Positions 20,973 to 22,622 of a stretch of 22,622 nucleotides of DNA are shown here, piece by piece; position 1 is the first letter of the stretch; every line of letters starts with the position of its first letter. Location: NCBI GenBank assembly GCA_040830545.1, contig JBFOMB010000097.1, positions 1 to 22,622 of the forward strand. Direction: 5' to 3'. This DNA comes from HXMU1420-2 sp040830545. GTDB lineage: Bacteria > Pseudomonadota > Alphaproteobacteria > Rhodobacterales > Rhodobacteraceae. The notes under the pieces were generated by a model that was not told the origin of the DNA, did no database searches, and saw only the letters and a list, made by a program, of their open reading frames with translations. The translations under genes and the position numbers were made by a program.

Positions 20973-21471
20973 CCTTCAACAACCCGCGCCGCTTGGCTTC
21001 GTAGTAGTAACCGCGCGCGTACCAGCCGACGGCAGTGTCCATATTGCCGTCGGACACCAACCACGCACCGCGCAGGTATTTGCCAGCGTATTTCAGGTTG
21101 GTCTCTGCATCCAGCAGACCCTTGGGCGACCCGTTGTAACCCATGCCCCGCGCCGTATTCGGATGAATCTGCATCAGGCCCATGTAAGGTGGGTTTGTCG
21201 CCCACGGACGGTGCGTGCTTTCACGAACGCAGACCTTGTGAACCAATTCCCGTGGGATTTCGTAATGATCCGCCCATTTGTTGATCTGGCGACGCAGTTC
21301 CGGTGTCTCATTCGGATAGAGCGGCGGATCGAAATCGGCAAAGGATTTGCTGGCGCGGCTTGCCCTGCGGTCCGCGCGACGTTCCTGTCGCCTTTCGCGT
21401 CGCTGGCCACAGCCACTGACACTGAGCGCGGCAAGAGAGGTTAGGATAACTGCCCGGCGGGAGAGGTTCAT
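20956..21471 (-). CDS. Lytic transglycosylase lipoprotein (SLT family)
   Basis: A 171-residue exported murein hydrolase that would cleave the MurNAc-GlcNAc bond with formation of anhydromuramic ends. Residues 1-21 carry a lipoprotein signal with the lipobox VSGC (Cys21). A strongly basic stretch follows (24-39, mostly Arg). The SLT domain (about 55-165) shows the catalytic Glu84 in CVREST, then YMGLMQIHPNTARGMG (96-111), NLKYAGKYLRG and AVGWYARG. I start at ATG 21471, seven bases after GGAG; ATGs further upstream are too close to or before that site. It converges with aqpZ. Confidence 0.87.
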   Translation of the reverse strand: MNLSRRAVILTSLAALSVSGCGQRRERRQERRADRRASRASKSFADFDPPLYPNETPELRRQINKWADHYEIPRELVHKVCVRESTHRPWATNPPYMGLMQIHPNTARGMGYNGSPKGLLDAETNLKYAGKYLRGAWLVSDGNMDTAVGWYARGYYYEAKRRGLLKETGLI

Positions 21472-21582
21472 TGTCATGCTCCGCATTTTTGGTGGACGCA
21501 CTCTACAGCAGAGGGCAGGGACGCGGAACCGCAATTTGGTCGCGGCGGCGTAGCGCGCAGGCGGTCTGTTGCCGGTTGCGTG

Positions 21583-21954
21583 TCAAACCTTTGTTGCTGA
21601 CACAGGTAGCCCTTCGCTCCAATCCTTGAGGTCGGACAGAATGGCAAGCGCGGATTGGCCGAGCGGCGTGAGGTCGTAGTGCACCGTAACTGGTTTGGTG
21701 TCACCTACATGGCGGGTGATCAAACCGCGCGTCTCCAACGCGCGCAGGCGTTCGGTGATCATCTTCTTGCTGGCCCCTGCCACCATGCGGGATAGATCAT
21801 TGAAACGCACAGGCCCATCCTGCAAATGCCACAGGATTGAGCCGGTCCATTTGCCACCAATTACCCGCATTCCTTGTTCTATGGCACATGGCGTATCGCA
21901 GGCCTCTTGGGCGACGCGCCGTCCTTTGTCGTCTTCGATTACATGCGCGCGCAT
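21583..21954 (-). CDS. HxlR family transcriptional regulator
   Basis: A 123-residue winged helix-turn-helix regulator. The family pattern is plain: Cys23 in TPCAIEQGMRVIGGKW, then LQDGPVRFNDLSRMV, ASKKMITERLRALETRGLI (recognition helix region, about 61-79) and the wing VTVHYDLTPLGQS. HxlR proteins often respond to aldehydes, quinones or oxidants through the conserved cysteine. I start at ATG 21954 with GGAG seven bases upstream; an in-frame ATG at 22011 adds 19 residues that lie across the promoter. It is divergent from the GST gene, 98 bases apart, which is its likely target. Confidence 0.9.
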   Translation of the reverse strand: MRAHVIEDDKGRRVAQEACDTPCAIEQGMRVIGGKWTGSILWHLQDGPVRFNDLSRMVAGASKKMITERLRALETRGLITRHVGDTKPVTVHYDLTPLGQSALAILSDLKDWSEGLPVSATKV

Positions 21955-21972
21955 CACGGTCTCCAACTTAAG

Positions 21973-22039
21973 GTTACAAAAAGTATACTGGTTGATTTTT
22001 CTTCCCGCCATGCGAAATCAAGGAACAGCACATAATGTG
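21973..22039. promoter_or_regulatory. Divergent promoter and operator candidates of HxlR/GST
   Basis: GTTAC (21973-21977) and GTATAC (21983-21988) form a near-inverted repeat that overlaps a minus-strand -10 box TATACT (21982-21987) for the HxlR gene. A perfect 11-base palindrome CACAT-A-ATGTG (22029-22039) lies 13 bases before the GST start. Both are reasonable binding sites for a dimeric regulator. Confidence 0.4.
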
Positions 22040-22052
22040 AAAGGCCAAATCC

Positions 22053-22622
22053 ATGACGCAGCCCGACATCCTTCTGTACACCGCCAACACGATGAATGGC
22101 TGGAAGCCGCTGATTTTCCTGCATGAAGGTGAGATTGACTACGACATGGTCCCTATCTCTTTCTCCAAGAAAGAGCAGAAAGCGCCAGACTATGTGAAAC
22201 TGAACCCCAATGGCCGCATCCCGACCATCGTGGATCGCGGAAACGGGGATTTCGCAGTCTTCGAAAGCGGTGCAATCCTTTGGTATCTGGCTGAAAAATA
22301 TGACATGTTTCTTAGCCATGACCCAAAGGAACGGTCCGAAACGCTGCAATGGCTGATGTTTCAGATGGGCGGGATCGGGCCTATGATGGGGCAGGCGATG
22401 TTTTTCCAACGCATCGCCAAACCCAATGGGGATGATGTGCCCTACGCGATCAAACGCTACGTGGATGAGAGCCGACGGTTGCTGGAGGTGCTGGATACGC
22501 GCCTGAAAGGGCGGGAGTGGCTGGTGGGGGATGCGCTGTCCATAGCGGACCTGGCCCCATACCCCTTGGCGCGCAGCCACTTTTGGGCGCCGGGGGATGT
22601 CAGCGGGCTGGACCACCCTCAC
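22053..22622 (+). CDS. Glutathione S-transferase family protein (3' end cut by window)
   Basis: An open frame of 190 codons from ATG 22053 to the window edge without a stop. The N-terminal thioredoxin-like domain reads MTQPDILLYTANTMNGWKPL and contains the cis-proline region LNPNGRIPTIVD (about 51-62) and the glutathione-binding FESGAILWYLAEKY (about 70-83). The all-helical C-terminal domain begins near 90 and contains LVGDALSIADLAPYPLARSHFW. The pattern resembles the YfcG/YghU-like (nu) group, disulfide-bond oxidoreductases. The C-terminal residues lie outside the window. The divergent HxlR gene suggests control by electrophiles or oxidants. Confidence 0.9.
   Translation, partial: MTQPDILLYTANTMNGWKPLIFLHEGEIDYDMVPISFSKKEQKAPDYVKLNPNGRIPTIVDRGNGDFAVFESGAILWYLAEKYDMFLSHDPKERSETLQWLMFQMGGIGPMMGQAMFFQRIAKPNGDDVPYAIKRYVDESRRLLEVLDTRLKGREWLVGDALSIADLAPYPLARSHFWAPGDVSGLDHPH

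Noticed and set aside
1..22622. CRISPR array, insertion sequence, prophage, tRNA or rRNA
   Set aside because: No regularly spaced repeats, transposase or integrase motifs, terminal inverted repeats or tRNA-like cloverleaf sequences were seen on either strand.

Overview
The window looks like ordinary chromosomal DNA of an alphaproteobacterium of the order Rhodobacterales, most likely the Roseobacter group. The signs are high GC, dense coding, an S9 protein with the long acidic N-terminal extension seen in this group, a divergent FliG, a DUF1127 protein divergent from a MocR regulator, and no plasmid, phage or insertion-sequence genes. I see no tRNA, rRNA, CRISPR array or transposon. Twenty-six complete protein genes and one cut by the right edge fill almost all of it. 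No stretch above 300 bases lacks a gene; the longest gaps are 1380-1619 and 20038-20251.

Layout. 37-1379 (minus): speH-speE, spermidine synthesis. 1620-2525 (plus): an EamA/DMT exporter. 2597-4334: a DUF1127 protein divergent from a MocR-type PLP regulator, with nested inverted repeats between them. 4483-5438 (plus): the rplM-rpsI ribosomal operon, with a strong promoter, a terminator-like hairpin in its short leader and a strong terminator after it. 5515-7138 (minus): two FkbM-like methyltransferases. 7218-14581 (minus): a long co-directional run. In order of transcription it is two DMT exporters, a P-loop ATPase, metA, a fatty acid hydroxylase/sterol desaturase family protein, an alpha/beta hydrolase, polyphosphate kinase 2 and a TetR regulator; ppk2 and the TetR gene overlap. 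14703-17040: a secreted YceI-cytochrome c fusion divergent from an ECF sigma/anti-sigma pair. 17196-18050 (plus): a nitrilase-superfamily amidase convergent with fliG (18067-19161, minus). Upstream of fliG lie a secreted TPR protein and a 53-residue secreted peptide that share a cysteine/tryptophan motif. 20252-20938 (plus): aqpZ, convergent with a lytic transglycosylase lipoprotein gene. 21583 to the end: a HxlR regulator divergent from a glutathione S-transferase family gene that runs off the window.

How the parts may work together. The speHE pair, rplM-rpsI, metA and fliG are core functions. Four places pair a regulator with a likely target: MocR/DUF1127, ECF sigma/YceI-cytochrome c, TetR/ppk2 and HxlR/GST. 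I did not find an unmistakable new multi-gene system. The best candidates for something not well described are the ECF sigma/anti-sigma/YceI-cytochrome c locus, the pair of small secreted proteins sharing the CX5WX6C motif, the P-loop ATPase placed directly before metA, and the leader hairpin of the rplM operon. All functions are inferred by reading the sequence; no database search was possible.
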